In this document: piece after piece, positions 27,182 through 35,405 of the stretch
Numbering within the stretch: position 1 is the first letter of the stretch
Layout: each line of letters opens with the position of its first letter
NCBI RefSeq assembly: GCF_009755605.1
Contig: NZ_WPNZ01000009.1
Location: 62,001 to 126,000, forward strand
Length of the DNA stretch: 64,000 bases
Source: Streptomyces typhae
Lineage (GTDB): Bacteria; Actinomycetota; Actinomycetes; Streptomycetales; Streptomycetaceae
Direction: 5' to 3'
Translations under genes and position numbers: made by a program
The notes under the pieces: generated by a model
The model's input: the letters and a program-made list of their open reading frames with translations, nothing else
What the model was told of the DNA's origin: nothing
Databases searched by the model: none

Positions 27182-27985
27182 GTGAGTAGCGAAGAGATCA
27201 GGCTGGCCGCGGGCACCGCGGACGTGACCGTGCAGCCGGGGAACGGCTGCCGCCTGGGGAGCCTGCGGGTCGACGGCGTCGAGCTGCTGCGCCAGGGGGA
27301 GCGCTACGGCAGCTTCCCGATGGTGCCGTGGTGCGGCCGCACCCGCGAGGGCCGGTTCAGGAACGGAGGCATCCGCCACCAGCTCCCCGTGAACTCCCCA
27401 CCGCACGCCATCCACGGCACCGCCCGCGACGCCGCCTGGAAGACGGCCCGCGTCAGCGCCACGGAAGCGGTGTTCACCCACGACCTGACCGACCCCTGGC
27501 CCTACCCGGGCCGGGTCACGCAGGTCGTGGAGCTGACCGAGGACGCCCTGACGCTGCGGCTCGCGATCGAGACGTACGGGGACTCCTTCCCGGCGCAGGC
27601 GGGCTGGCACCCGTGGTTCAACCGCCACCTCGGCGACGGGAGGAACGGCGACGACGGCGTACGCGTCGCCTTCGACGCCGCCTGGCAGGAGCAGCGCGGC
27701 GACGACCACCTGCCCACCGGCACCCGCGTCGATCCCACCCCGAGCCCCTGGGACGACTGCTTCGGCATGCCCGACGGGGTGAACGTGACCCTGACCTGGC
27801 CGGGCACCCTGGAGCTGACCGTGGCCAGCCGGGAGCAGTGGGTCGTGGTCTACGACGAGCCCGCCGAAGCGGTGTGCGTGGAGCCGCAGACCGGCCCGCC
27901 GGACGGCCTGAACACCCTGCCGCGCCTGGTCACCCCCGTGGACCCCCTGGAGACGGCGACCACCTGGAGCTGGCGGCGCCTTTAA
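27182..27985 (+). CDS. Aldose 1-epimerase family protein
   Basis: The 267-residue galactose-mutarotase-fold protein starts at GTG 27182. Family features are GCRLGSLRVDGVELL, SFPMVPWCGRTREGRF, the active-site region HAIHGTARDAAWK (His about 74-77), AGWHPWFNRHL (second His) and the distal VVVYDEPAEAVCVEPQTGPPD (Glu). It interconverts anomers of hexoses or related sugars; the substrate is unknown. It ends 10 bp before pyrE, so the two are probably cotranscribed. Confidence 0.88.
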   Translation: MSSEEIRLAAGTADVTVQPGNGCRLGSLRVDGVELLRQGERYGSFPMVPWCGRTREGRFRNGGIRHQLPVNSPPHAIHGTARDAAWKTARVSATEAVFTHDLTDPWPYPGRVTQVVELTEDALTLRLAIETYGDSFPAQAGWHPWFNRHLGDGRNGDDGVRVAFDAAWQEQRGDDHLPTGTRVDPTPSPWDDCFGMPDGVNVTLTWPGTLELTVASREQWVVVYDEPAEAVCVEPQTGPPDGLNTLPRLVTPVDPLETATTWSWRRL

Positions 27986-27995
27986 GCTCGTAGCC

Positions 27996-28550
27996 ATGAC
28001 GAACGACGTACGCGGCGACCTGCTGCAGCAGATCAAGGACAAGGCCGTCGTGCACGGCAAGGTGACGCTCTCCTCCGGCCTGGAGGCCGACTACTACATC
28101 GACCTCCGCCGGATCACCCTCGACGGCGCGGCCGCCCCGCTGGTCGGCCAGGTCCTGCTCGACCTCACCGCGGACCTGGACTTCGACGCCGTGGGCGGCC
28201 TGACCATGGGCGCCGACCCCGTCGCGGGCGCGATGCTGCACGCGTCCGCCGCCCGCGGCAAGCGCCTGGACGCCTTCGTCGTCCGCAAGGCCGCCAAGGC
28301 GCACGGCATGCAGCGCCGCGTCGAGGGCCCCGACATCAAGGGCCGCCGCGTCCTGGTCGTCGAGGACACCTCCACCACCGGCGGCTCACCGCTGACCGCC
28401 GTGGAGGCGGTCCGGGAGGCCGGCGCCGAGGTCGTGGCCGTCGCCACGATCGTCGACAGGGCCACCGGCGCCGGTGAGAAGATCACCGAGGGTGCGGGGG
28501 TCCCGTACCTCTTCGCGTACTCGAAGGACGACCTCGGTCTCGCCGACTGA
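27996..28550 (+). CDS. pyrE: Orotate phosphoribosyltransferase
   Basis: The 184-residue enzyme converts orotate and PRPP to OMP in pyrimidine synthesis. The PRPP-binding loop VLVVEDTSTTGGS (about residues 115-127) and the N-terminal VTLSSGLEADYYIDLRRI (substrate region) are present. It starts at ATG 27996, ten bases after the epimerase stop. A GGGGGCGACG hairpin follows the gene. Confidence 0.96.
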   Translation: MTNDVRGDLLQQIKDKAVVHGKVTLSSGLEADYYIDLRRITLDGAAAPLVGQVLLDLTADLDFDAVGGLTMGADPVAGAMLHASAARGKRLDAFVVRKAAKAHGMQRRVEGPDIKGRRVLVVEDTSTTGGSPLTAVEAVREAGAEVVAVATIVDRATGAGEKITEGAGVPYLFAYSKDDLGLAD

Positions 28551-28578
28551 CGGAGGATTCCGTCGCGTCTGGAAGGAT

Positions 28579-28602
28579 GGGGGCGACGATGACGTCGCCC
28601 CC
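28579..28602 (+). terminator. pyrE terminator
   Basis: A perfect 10-bp stem GGGGGCGACG / CGTCGCCCCC with ATGA loop lies between pyrE and fba. Confidence 0.8.
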
Positions 28603-28649
28603 CTAGGTCAGGGCCAAGCACACACCCGCACATCACAAGGAGCGGACAC

Positions 28650-29672
28650 ATGCCCATCGCAACCCCCGAGGTCTACAACGAGATGCTCGACCGGGCGAAG
28701 GCAGGCAAGTTCGCCTACCCGGCCATCAACGTGACGTCCTCGCAGACCCTGCACGCCGCGCTGCGCGGGTTCGCGGAGGCGGAGAGCGACGGCATCATCC
28801 AGATCTCCACGGGTGGCGCGGAGTTCCTGGGCGGCCAGCACAACAAGGACATGGTGACGGGCGCCGTGGCCCTCGCCGAGTTCGCGCACATCGTGGCCGG
28901 GAAGTACGGCATCACCGTCGCCCTGCACACCGACCACTGCCCCAAGGACAAGCTCGACGGCTATGTCCGCCCGCTGCTCGACGTCTCCGCCGAGCGCGTC
29001 AAGGCCGGCCGCGACCCGCTCTTCCAGTCCCACATGTGGGACGGCTCCGCCGAGACCCTGGCCGACAACCTGGCCATCGGCCAGGAGCTGCTCGCCCAGG
29101 CCGCCGCCGCGAAGATCATCCTTGAGGTCGAGATCACCCCGACGGGCGGTGAGGAGGACGGCGTGACGCACGAGATCAACGACGAGCTGTACACGACCGT
29201 CGACGACGCGATCCGCACCGCCGAGGCCCTGGGCCTCGGCGAGAAGGGCCGCTACCTGCTCGCCGCGTCCTTCGGCAACGTGCACGGCGTGTACAAGCCG
29301 GGCAACGTCGTGCTCCGCCCCGAGCTGCTCAAGGACCTCCAGGAGGGCGTCGGCGCGAAGTACGGCAAGCAGTCGCCGTTCGACTTCGTCTTCCACGGCG
29401 GCTCCGGCTCCACCGAGCAGGAGATCGCCACCGCCCTGGAGAACGGCGTCGTGAAGATGAACCTCGACACCGACACCCAGTACGCCTTCACGCGGCCCGT
29501 CGCGGACCACATGTTCAAGAACTACGACGGTGTCCTCAAGGTCGACGGCGAGGTCGGCTCGAAGAAGACCTACGACCCGCGTACCTGGGGCAAGTCCGCC
29601 GAGGCGGGCATGGCCAAGCGGGTCACCGAGGCGTGCGCGAACCTGCGCTCCACCGGTACGAGGATCAAGTAG
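28650..29672 (+). CDS. fba: Class II fructose-bisphosphate aldolase
   Basis: The 340-residue zinc-dependent glycolytic and gluconeogenic enzyme contains HTDHCPK (zinc His, about residue 94), ILEVEITPTGGEEDG, SFGNVHGVYKPGNV (zinc His) and VFHGGSGS (phosphate-binding and zinc). It starts at ATG 28650 with AAGGAG upstream. It stands alone, between the pyrE terminator and its own downstream terminator. Confidence 0.97.
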   Translation: MPIATPEVYNEMLDRAKAGKFAYPAINVTSSQTLHAALRGFAEAESDGIIQISTGGAEFLGGQHNKDMVTGAVALAEFAHIVAGKYGITVALHTDHCPKDKLDGYVRPLLDVSAERVKAGRDPLFQSHMWDGSAETLADNLAIGQELLAQAAAAKIILEVEITPTGGEEDGVTHEINDELYTTVDDAIRTAEALGLGEKGRYLLAASFGNVHGVYKPGNVVLRPELLKDLQEGVGAKYGKQSPFDFVFHGGSGSTEQEIATALENGVVKMNLDTDTQYAFTRPVADHMFKNYDGVLKVDGEVGSKKTYDPRTWGKSAEAGMAKRVTEACANLRSTGTRIK

Positions 29673-29688
29673 CCGTACGTCCGTCCGT

Positions 29689-29721
29689 CGGGCCCGGTAC
29701 TCCGCGTGAGTGCCGGGCCCG
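29689..29721 (+). terminator. fba terminator
   Basis: A 14-bp stem with one T-G pair (CGGGCCCGGTACTC / GAGTGCCGGGCCCG) and a 5-base loop lies 16 bp after the fba stop. Confidence 0.85.
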
Positions 29722-29755
29722 CGGCATGCTCAGAGAGCTCAGAGGGGACTCATCC

Positions 29756-30994
29756 ATGGCCATGGAGTACAAGCACGAGGACGCGTACGACTTCGACGCC
29801 CCCGTCGACCGGCGCGGCACCTGGAGCGTCCAGTGGGACGGCATCGCCGACCGGTTCCCGGTCCCCGACCTGGTCCCCTTCACCATCTCCGACATGGACT
29901 TCCCCTGCGCGCCGCCCGTCCTGGACGCGCTGCGGCGCCGCGTCGGGCACGGTGTCTTCGGCTACACGGACTGGCGCAACGACGACTTCCGGGGCGCGAT
30001 ACTGGATTGGTTCGCGCAGCGGTACGAGACGGACGTCGACCCGGCGGCGCTCGTCTACGCCCCCTCCGTCCTCAGCCAGATATCCCAGCTCCTACAGATG
30101 TGGACGGAGCCAGGCGACGGCGTCGTCGTGCACACCCCCACCTACGACGGCTTCCGCAAGGCCGTCACCGGGCTCGGCCGCGAGCTGCGCGGCGTGCCCC
30201 TGCCCGAGGGCGACCCCGGGCACGCCCTCCTGGAGGCGGCCCTGGCCCGCCCCGACAGCCGTGTGCTCCTGCTGTGCTCGCCCCACAACCCCACCGGCAA
30301 GGTGTGGACGCACGCCGAGCTGAGCGCCGTCGCCGAGCTGTGCGAGCGCCACGGGGTCGCCGTCATCAGCGACGAGATCCACGCCGACCTCACCCACGAG
30401 GGGCACACGCACCTGCCGTGGACGCGGTACGCGCGCGGCCACCGCCGCTGGGCGCTCGTCACCTCCGCCACCAAATCCTTCAACTTCCCTTCCCTGAGCG
30501 GGAGTTACGGTCTTGTGGGGGATGCTTCGGAGCACGCCGCCTTCGTACGCAGGATGGACATGGGGCAAGGCCTCGCCTCGCCCGCCGTGCTCTCGCTCAC
30601 CGCGCACATCGCCGCGTACCGGGAGGGCGGTCCGTGGCTGGACGCCGTGCGCGCCTACACGCACGGGAATCTGCGGTTCGTCGCGGACCGCCTGAACGGG
30701 GCCTTTCCCGAGCTGGGGTGGCGGCCCCCGCAGGCGGGCTATCTCGCGTGGATCGACCTGCGGCCCGTGCTCGGGGACGCCGGGGACGACATCCTTCAGC
30801 GGGAGCTGGTGGAGGGGCAGGGGGTCGCCGTCATGCCCGGGGGGACGTACGGGGCGGCGGGGGCCGGGTTCGTGCGGTTGAACGTGGGGTGTGCGCGGGG
30901 GAAGGCCAAGGTGGGGGTGGGGGCGTTGGTGGCGGCCGTACGGGCTCTGCGGGGCCCGTCCGGCGGGGCTCCTCAGAGCCCCTCCGGCGATTGA
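29756..30994 (+). CDS. PatB/MalY-type PLP aminotransferase (probable C-S beta-lyase)
   Basis: The 412-residue fold-type I enzyme has a start at ATG 29756 after GAGGGG; ATG 29762 is an alternative. Signatures are ISDMDFPCAPPVLDAL, VFGYTDW, CSPHNPTGKVW, VISDEIHADLTHEG and the PLP-lysine region TSATKSFNFPSLSGSYG. MalY/PatB enzymes cleave cystathionine and related thioethers. The last ~12 residues (GPSGGAPQSPSGD) come from a diverged copy of the extragenic repeat, so the original stop may have been lost. Confidence 0.88.
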   Translation: MAMEYKHEDAYDFDAPVDRRGTWSVQWDGIADRFPVPDLVPFTISDMDFPCAPPVLDALRRRVGHGVFGYTDWRNDDFRGAILDWFAQRYETDVDPAALVYAPSVLSQISQLLQMWTEPGDGVVVHTPTYDGFRKAVTGLGRELRGVPLPEGDPGHALLEAALARPDSRVLLLCSPHNPTGKVWTHAELSAVAELCERHGVAVISDEIHADLTHEGHTHLPWTRYARGHRRWALVTSATKSFNFPSLSGSYGLVGDASEHAAFVRRMDMGQGLASPAVLSLTAHIAAYREGGPWLDAVRAYTHGNLRFVADRLNGAFPELGWRPPQAGYLAWIDLRPVLGDAGDDILQRELVEGQGVAVMPGGTYGAAGAGFVRLNVGCARGKAKVGVGALVAAVRALRGPSGGAPQSPSGD

Positions 30995-31030
30995 GGAGCG
31001 GGGGTCCAGGGGGCGGAGCCCCTTGGTTAC
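30955..31030 (+). repeat. Diverged extragenic element over the PatB-like gene end
   Basis: CCGTCCGGCGGGGCTCC and CTCCGGCGATTGAGGAGCG resemble the CCGGCGTTTGAGGAC core. They are followed by a CCAGGGGGCGGAGCCCC stretch that also follows the copy at 35197. Confidence 0.7.
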
Positions 31031-31111
31031 GGGAAAGGGGTGCCCGCGCGCGGAGCGCGCCAATAGGCACAGCGGGGCGTCCCACGCGGGCCCATGCCGC
31101 AGACTTGACCC

Positions 31112-31525
31112 ATGGCCATTCACCAAGATCTGCTCGGGGGCCCGCCCCCGACCCACCTCCCCGACGACCCCGAGCCCCGCGAGCTCCTCGCGGCGGGCAC
31201 CCCGGCCGCGGACGTCGCCGCGAAGTACCCGAAGTCGTCCCTCGCCTGGGCCCGCCTCGCCGACGAGGCCTTCGAGGCGGGCCGCGTCGTCGAGTCGTAC
31301 GCGTACGCACGCACGGGCTACCACCGCGGCCTTGACGCCCTGCGCCGCAGCGGCTGGAAGGGCCACGGCCCGGTGCCGTGGGAGCACGAGCCGAACCGCG
31401 GCTTCCTGCGCGCGCTGCACGGTCTCGCCCGTGCCGCGGGCGCCATCGGCGAGCAGGAGGAGTACGAGCGCTGCTCGACGTTCCTGCGCGACTCGTCGGC
31501 GACCGCCGCGGACACCCTCGGCTGA
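31112..31525 (+). CDS. DUF3151 family protein
   Basis: The 137-residue cytosolic protein matches the recalled DUF3151 pattern: LPDDPEPRELLAAGTPAADVAAKYPKSS, WARLADEAFEAGRVVESYAYARTGYHRGLD, GWKGHGPVPWEHEPNRGFLRALH. It looks like an all-helical TPR-like fold. Its function is unknown. It is followed by a terminator and then the kyn genes. Confidence 0.85.
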   Translation: MAIHQDLLGGPPPTHLPDDPEPRELLAAGTPAADVAAKYPKSSLAWARLADEAFEAGRVVESYAYARTGYHRGLDALRRSGWKGHGPVPWEHEPNRGFLRALHGLARAAGAIGEQEEYERCSTFLRDSSATAADTLG

Positions 31526-31562
31526 CGGCCACCCGGCCGCCGCTTCGCGCGGGACCGCGTAC

Positions 31563-31597
31563 GACCTGCCTGGACACCCTGTGTGACCAGGCAGGTC
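31563..31597 (+). terminator. Terminator after the DUF3151 gene
   Basis: A perfect 11-bp stem GACCTGCCTGG / CCAGGCAGGTC with a 13-base loop, followed by TTGCCGTTT. Confidence 0.8.
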
Positions 31598-31649
31598 TTG
31601 CCGTTTCCGGGGATGTTGCGGAGGATGCCGGTGGGGACCGGGGCCCCCG

Positions 31650-31663
31650 TGCCGGTACCGGCA
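31650..31663. promoter_or_regulatory. 14-bp perfect palindrome upstream of kynA
   Basis: TGCCGGTACCGGCA lies 42 bp before the kynA ATG, where an operator would be expected. Whether it is an operator or chance GC symmetry is open. Confidence 0.4.
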
Positions 31664-31704
31664 GGGGCGGACCGCTACCCGGAGTACGCATCTAGGAGAC
31701 AGCG

Positions 31705-32538
31705 ATGTCCGACGAGGCGCACGAGGCGCAAGACAGCCCGAACCTCGACTTCGCAGGCACCACCCCGTACGAGGACTACGTACAGGCGGATGTGCTCACC
31801 CACCTCCAGCATCTGCGCTCGAACGACCCGGGCGAGATGGTCTTCCTGGTCACCACCCAGGTCATGGAGCTGTGGTTCACGGTCATCGTGCACGAGTGGG
31901 AGACCGCGGCGCGCGCGCTGCGCGAGGACGACGTGCCGGTCGCCGTCGCCGCCCTGAAGCGTTCGGTGCGCGAGCTGGAGGCGCTGAACCACTCGTGGAG
32001 GCCGCTCGGGCAGCTCACCCCGGCACAGTTCAACTCCTACCGCGGCGCCCTCGGTGAGGGCTCCGGCTTCCAGTCGGCGATGTACCGCCGCATGGAGTTC
32101 CTGCTCGGCGACAAGTCGGCGTCCATGCTGGTGCCGCACCGCGGCGCCCCGCGCGTCCACGCCGAACTGGAGAAGGCGCTCCAGGAGCCCTGCCTGTACG
32201 ACGAGGTGCTCCGGCTCCTCGCGCGCCGCGGCCACGCCGTGCCCGCCGCCGTCCTGGAGCGCGACGTCTCCCTCAGGTATGAGCCGTCGCCCGAGGTCGA
32301 GGCGGTCTGGACGGCCCTGTACAGCGGGGACCAGGACGACGAACTCGCCCGTCTCGGCGAGGCGTTGACCGACGTCGGCGAGCTGGTGTGGCGCTGGCGC
32401 AACGACCATCTCGTCGCCACCCGCCGCGCCATGGGCTCCAAGACCGGCACCGGCGGCTCCGCCGGTGTCGCGTGGCTGGAGAAACGGGCCGCGAAGAACG
32501 TGTTCCCCGAGCTGTGGACGGCGCGCAGCCATGTCTGA
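31705..32538 (+). CDS. kynA: Tryptophan 2,3-dioxygenase
   Basis: The 277-residue heme enzyme opens the indole ring of tryptophan to N-formylkynurenine. Features are YVQADVLTHLQHLRSN, VTTQVMELWFTVIVHEW (distal side), FNSYRGALGEGSGFQSAMYR, WRWRNDHLVATRRAMG (proximal heme His in NDH) and the substrate loop GSKTGTGGSAG. RBS TAGGAGA fits ATG 31705. It overlaps kynU by eight bases, so translation is coupled. Confidence 0.96.
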   Translation: MSDEAHEAQDSPNLDFAGTTPYEDYVQADVLTHLQHLRSNDPGEMVFLVTTQVMELWFTVIVHEWETAARALREDDVPVAVAALKRSVRELEALNHSWRPLGQLTPAQFNSYRGALGEGSGFQSAMYRRMEFLLGDKSASMLVPHRGAPRVHAELEKALQEPCLYDEVLRLLARRGHAVPAAVLERDVSLRYEPSPEVEAVWTALYSGDQDDELARLGEALTDVGELVWRWRNDHLVATRRAMGSKTGTGGSAGVAWLEKRAAKNVFPELWTARSHV

Positions 32539-33796
32539 GACGAGGGCGAACATGCGGAACGACATGCAGGCCAGGGCCAAGGAACTGGACGCCGCGGACG
32601 AACTCGCCGCCAAGCGGGCCGAGTTCGTCCTCGACGACACCGTCTATCTGGACGGCAACTCGCTGGGCGCGCTGCCCGTGCACGTCCAGGATCGCGTCGC
32701 CGACGTCATCGGCCGGCAGTGGGGTTCGCTGCGCATCCGGTCCTGGGACGAGAGCGGCTGGTGGACCGCGCCCGAGCGGATCGGTGACCGTATCGCCCCG
32801 CTGATCGGTGCCGCCCCGGGGCAGGTCGTCGTCGCGGACTCCACCAGCGTCAACATCTTCAAGGCGCTGGTGGCGGCGGTACGCATGATCCAGGACGGGC
32901 CCGGGGACGGGGCGGGGGCGGCCGTGCGCGACGAGATCGTCGTCGACGCCACGACCTTCCCCACCGACGGCTACATCGCCGGGTCCGCGGCCCGCCTCAC
33001 CGGCTGCCGGATCGTCCCCGCCGACCCCGCGGACGTACCTGGCCTCCTCGGCCCGCGCACCGCCGCCGTCCTGCTCAACCACGCCGACTACCGGGCGGGC
33101 AGGCTGCACGACCTGCCGGGCCTGACCGCGGCCGTCCACGCGGCGGGCGCGCTCGTCGTGTGGGACCTGTGCCACACCGCCGGTGCGCTGCCCGTCGGCC
33201 TCGACGAGCACGGCGTGGACCTGGCGGTCGGCTGCACCTACAAGTTCCTGAACGGCGGGCCCGGTTCGCCCGCCTTCCTGTACGTGCGCCGGGAGCTCCA
33301 GGAACGCTTCGACTCGCCGCTGCCCGGGTGGAACTCGCACGCCGAGCCGTTCGGGATGCGGCCCGGGTACGAACCCGCCGCCGACATCGTCCGGGGCCGG
33401 GTCGGCACCCCCGACATCCTGTCGCTGCTCGCCCTCGACGCGGCGCTCGACGTCTGGGAGGGGGTGTCGATGACGGCGGTGCGCGCCAAGTCCCTCGCCC
33501 TGACGGACTTCTTCCTGGAGTGCGTCGAGGCGTATGTGCCCGCGGGCCGCGTCGAGTCGATCACGCCCGCCGCGCACGCCGAGCGGAGCAGTCAGGTCGC
33601 GCTGCGCTGCCCCGGCGCCGAAGGCGTGATGAAGCGGCTGATCGAGCAGGGTGTGGTCGGCGACTTCCGGCCGCCGGACGTGCTGCGCTTCGGGTTCACG
33701 CCGCTGTATCTGACGTTCGCGGACGCGGAGCGGGCGGCCAGGGTGCTTGCCAGGACCCTGGCCGGGACTCCGGATGGGGAGTCGGCACCCGCCTGA
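32531..33796 (+). CDS. kynU: Kynureninase
   Basis: The 421-residue PLP enzyme cleaves kynurenine to anthranilate and alanine. It has VYLDGNSLGALP at the N-terminus, DSTSVNIFKALVAA, VVWDLCHTAGALP and the PLP-lysine motif GCTYKFLNGGPGSPAFLYV. It starts at ATG 32531 inside the end of kynA. With kynA and the downstream hydrolase it makes a tryptophan-to-anthranilate route, which could feed catabolism, NAD or secondary metabolites. Confidence 0.96.
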   Translation: MSETRANMRNDMQARAKELDAADELAAKRAEFVLDDTVYLDGNSLGALPVHVQDRVADVIGRQWGSLRIRSWDESGWWTAPERIGDRIAPLIGAAPGQVVVADSTSVNIFKALVAAVRMIQDGPGDGAGAAVRDEIVVDATTFPTDGYIAGSAARLTGCRIVPADPADVPGLLGPRTAAVLLNHADYRAGRLHDLPGLTAAVHAAGALVVWDLCHTAGALPVGLDEHGVDLAVGCTYKFLNGGPGSPAFLYVRRELQERFDSPLPGWNSHAEPFGMRPGYEPAADIVRGRVGTPDILSLLALDAALDVWEGVSMTAVRAKSLALTDFFLECVEAYVPAGRVESITPAAHAERSSQVALRCPGAEGVMKRLIEQGVVGDFRPPDVLRFGFTPLYLTFADAERAARVLARTLAGTPDGESAPA

Positions 33797-33861
33797 CCGG
33801 GCGCCGTGCGGGCGGGGCCTGGTACCGTCCGGCAGAATTGGATCAAGGCATGAACGTCCGT

Positions 33862-33890
33862 CGGACCCCGGTCGGTTGTCACCGGGTCCG
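33862..33890 (+). other. Hairpin between kynU and the hydrolase gene
   Basis: CGGACCCCGGT pairs with ACCGGGTCCG (one bulged base) around an 8-base loop in the 147-bp gap. It may lower readthrough, or be a leader structure if a promoter lies at about 33820. Confidence 0.5.
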
Positions 33891-33943
33891 GCGGACCGCC
33901 GTCGGCGGCCGGGCGCACCGGCCGAGTCTGAGAGGGTTGCCGC

Positions 33944-34930
33944 ATGTCGGACGACGCCGCAGTGGCCCGCGATGCCGTCGAGGAAGCAGCCGCGCTCGGG
34001 CATCCCGCGGTGCCGCCCGACGCCACCGCCGCGTACGGCGCGCACGCGCAGCAGGTCATCGACTTCTACGCGCCGCGGGATGCGGCGGTCCCGGAGCGGT
34101 CCGCGCCGCTCGTCGTGCTGCTGCACGGTGGGGCCTGGCGGGCGCCGTACGACCGGTGGCACGTGTCGCCGCTCGCGGACTTCCTGGCTCGGCGGGGGTT
34201 CGCCGTTGCCAACGTCGAGTACCGGTGCGGGGCGGTGGCCGCCCCGGCAGGGACCGTGCCCGCGCAGGCGGCGTCCGTCGAGGCGGCGGGCGGGGCGGTG
34301 CCGGGCGGGGGTGGTCCGGTCGCCGGGCGGTGGCCCGAGACCCTCGACGACGTGGCCGCCGCGCTCGACGCGCTGCCCGGCCTCGTCCGCGCGGCCCTGC
34401 CGGGCGCCGATCCCGGCCGGATCGTGCTCACCGGGCACTCGGCCGGCGGCCAGCTCGCGCTGTGGGCCGCCGCCCGGCACGTGCTGCCGCCGGGTTCGCC
34501 GTGGCGCCTGGAGCGGGCTCCCTCGCTGCGGGGGGTGGTGGCGCTCGCGCCCATCGCGGATCTGCGCACCGCGGACGAGCTGGGGGTGTGCGGGGGCGCG
34601 GTGCGCCAGTTCCTGGGTGCCGTCGGCTCCGCCTCCGCCTCCGCCTCCGCCTCCGGTGTGGACGCGGTGGAGGCCCGGTACGCCGAGCGGCTCGCGCACG
34701 CGGATCCGGCGGCGCTGGTGCCCACCGGTATCGCGACCACCGTCGTGCAGGGCCGCACGGACATCGTCGTGCCGCCCGCCGTCGCGGACGCGTACGCCGA
34801 TGCGGCGGCGAAGGCCGGGGAGGTTGTCGGCGTGACGCTGCTGGAGGGGGTCGGGCACTTTCCGTTGATCGATCCTGGGGCGGATGCCTGCGCCGTGGTC
34901 GCGGAAGAAATCACGCAGCTCGCCTTCTGA
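33944..34930 (+). CDS. Alpha/beta hydrolase, probable kynurenine formamidase
   Basis: The 328-residue esterase/lipase-fold protein has the oxyanion motif HGGAWR (about residue 64), the nucleophile elbow GHSAGGQ (about 166), the acid region VVQGRTDIVVPP and the terminal GVGHFPLID with the catalytic His. The HGGxW motif and its place directly after kynA-kynU point to N-formylkynurenine hydrolysis (KynB role), the missing middle step. The family alone would allow other esters. A SASASASAS run near residue 230 is a triplet-repeat insert. The start is ATG 33944 after GAGAGGG. Confidence 0.8.
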   Translation: MSDDAAVARDAVEEAAALGHPAVPPDATAAYGAHAQQVIDFYAPRDAAVPERSAPLVVLLHGGAWRAPYDRWHVSPLADFLARRGFAVANVEYRCGAVAAPAGTVPAQAASVEAAGGAVPGGGGPVAGRWPETLDDVAAALDALPGLVRAALPGADPGRIVLTGHSAGGQLALWAAARHVLPPGSPWRLERAPSLRGVVALAPIADLRTADELGVCGGAVRQFLGAVGSASASASASGVDAVEARYAERLAHADPAALVPTGIATTVVQGRTDIVVPPAVADAYADAAAKAGEVVGVTLLEGVGHFPLIDPGADACAVVAEEITQLAF

Positions 34931-34980
34931 CCGCCGGGTCGGCCTCTTCCCCCACCCACCCGCCCTTTTCCCGCGCTGGC

Positions 34981-35010
34981 GCGCTTGTCCTCAATCGCCG
35001 GACGGGCTCG
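34981..35010 (-). repeat. Extragenic element copy, reverse orientation
   Basis: GCTTGTCCTCAATCGCCGGAC is the reverse-complement form of the core with two substitutions. Confidence 0.85.
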
Positions 35011-35078
35011 ATACTGCGCCGCTGCGCGGAGATTTCCCCACCCGCCCGCCCTTTTCGCCCTTCGGGCGGGGGGATGCA

Positions 35079-35102
35079 GCCTGTCCGGCGTTTGAGGACG
35101 AG
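35079..35102 (+). repeat. Extragenic element copy, forward
   Basis: GCCTGTCCGGCGTTTGAGGA matches the core with one substitution; it is followed by GCGCGTCAGCGCG. Confidence 0.9.
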
Positions 35103-35196
35103 CGCGTCAGCGCGACAAGCCGCCGCTACGCGGCGATCTTTTCCCCACCCACCCACCGACCCATCCATCCTTCTCTCCCGCCCGGCGGAAATTCGA

Positions 35197-35220
35197 GCCC
35201 GTCCGGCGTTTGAGGACGAG
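35197..35220 (+). repeat. Extragenic element copy, forward
   Basis: It contains CCGTCCGGCGTTTGAGGAC exactly as at 27100, then GAGGCGCGCAGCGCC and a GGGGCGGAGCCCC stretch. Confidence 0.92.
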
Positions 35221-35405
35221 GCGCGCAGCGCCGATACGGGGTCTGGGGCGGAGCCCCAGGATCGGAGAAGGGGCGGGACTGGGGCGCCCCGCGAGGGCCC
35301 GGCCCAAGCCGCACCCGGACCCCCGAGTAGTACCTGCGACGGACCCCCGAGAACCCGTCCCCATGGGGACGCGACCCGCGGCCCCCGGCCCGTACCGTCT
35401 AGAAC

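Larger units (their letters stand above)
34931..35405. other. 475-bp repeat-rich intergenic region
   Basis: It holds three copies of the extragenic element, two CCCACCCACC-type pyrimidine stretches and a small CGCCC-TTC-GGGCG hairpin (35056-35068). No gene was recognised before the histidine kinase. Confidence 0.8.

Noticed and set aside
33944..34930. Naming the hydrolase gene kynB outright
   Set aside because: kynB normally denotes a metal-dependent formamidase of a different fold; the assignment here rests on context.
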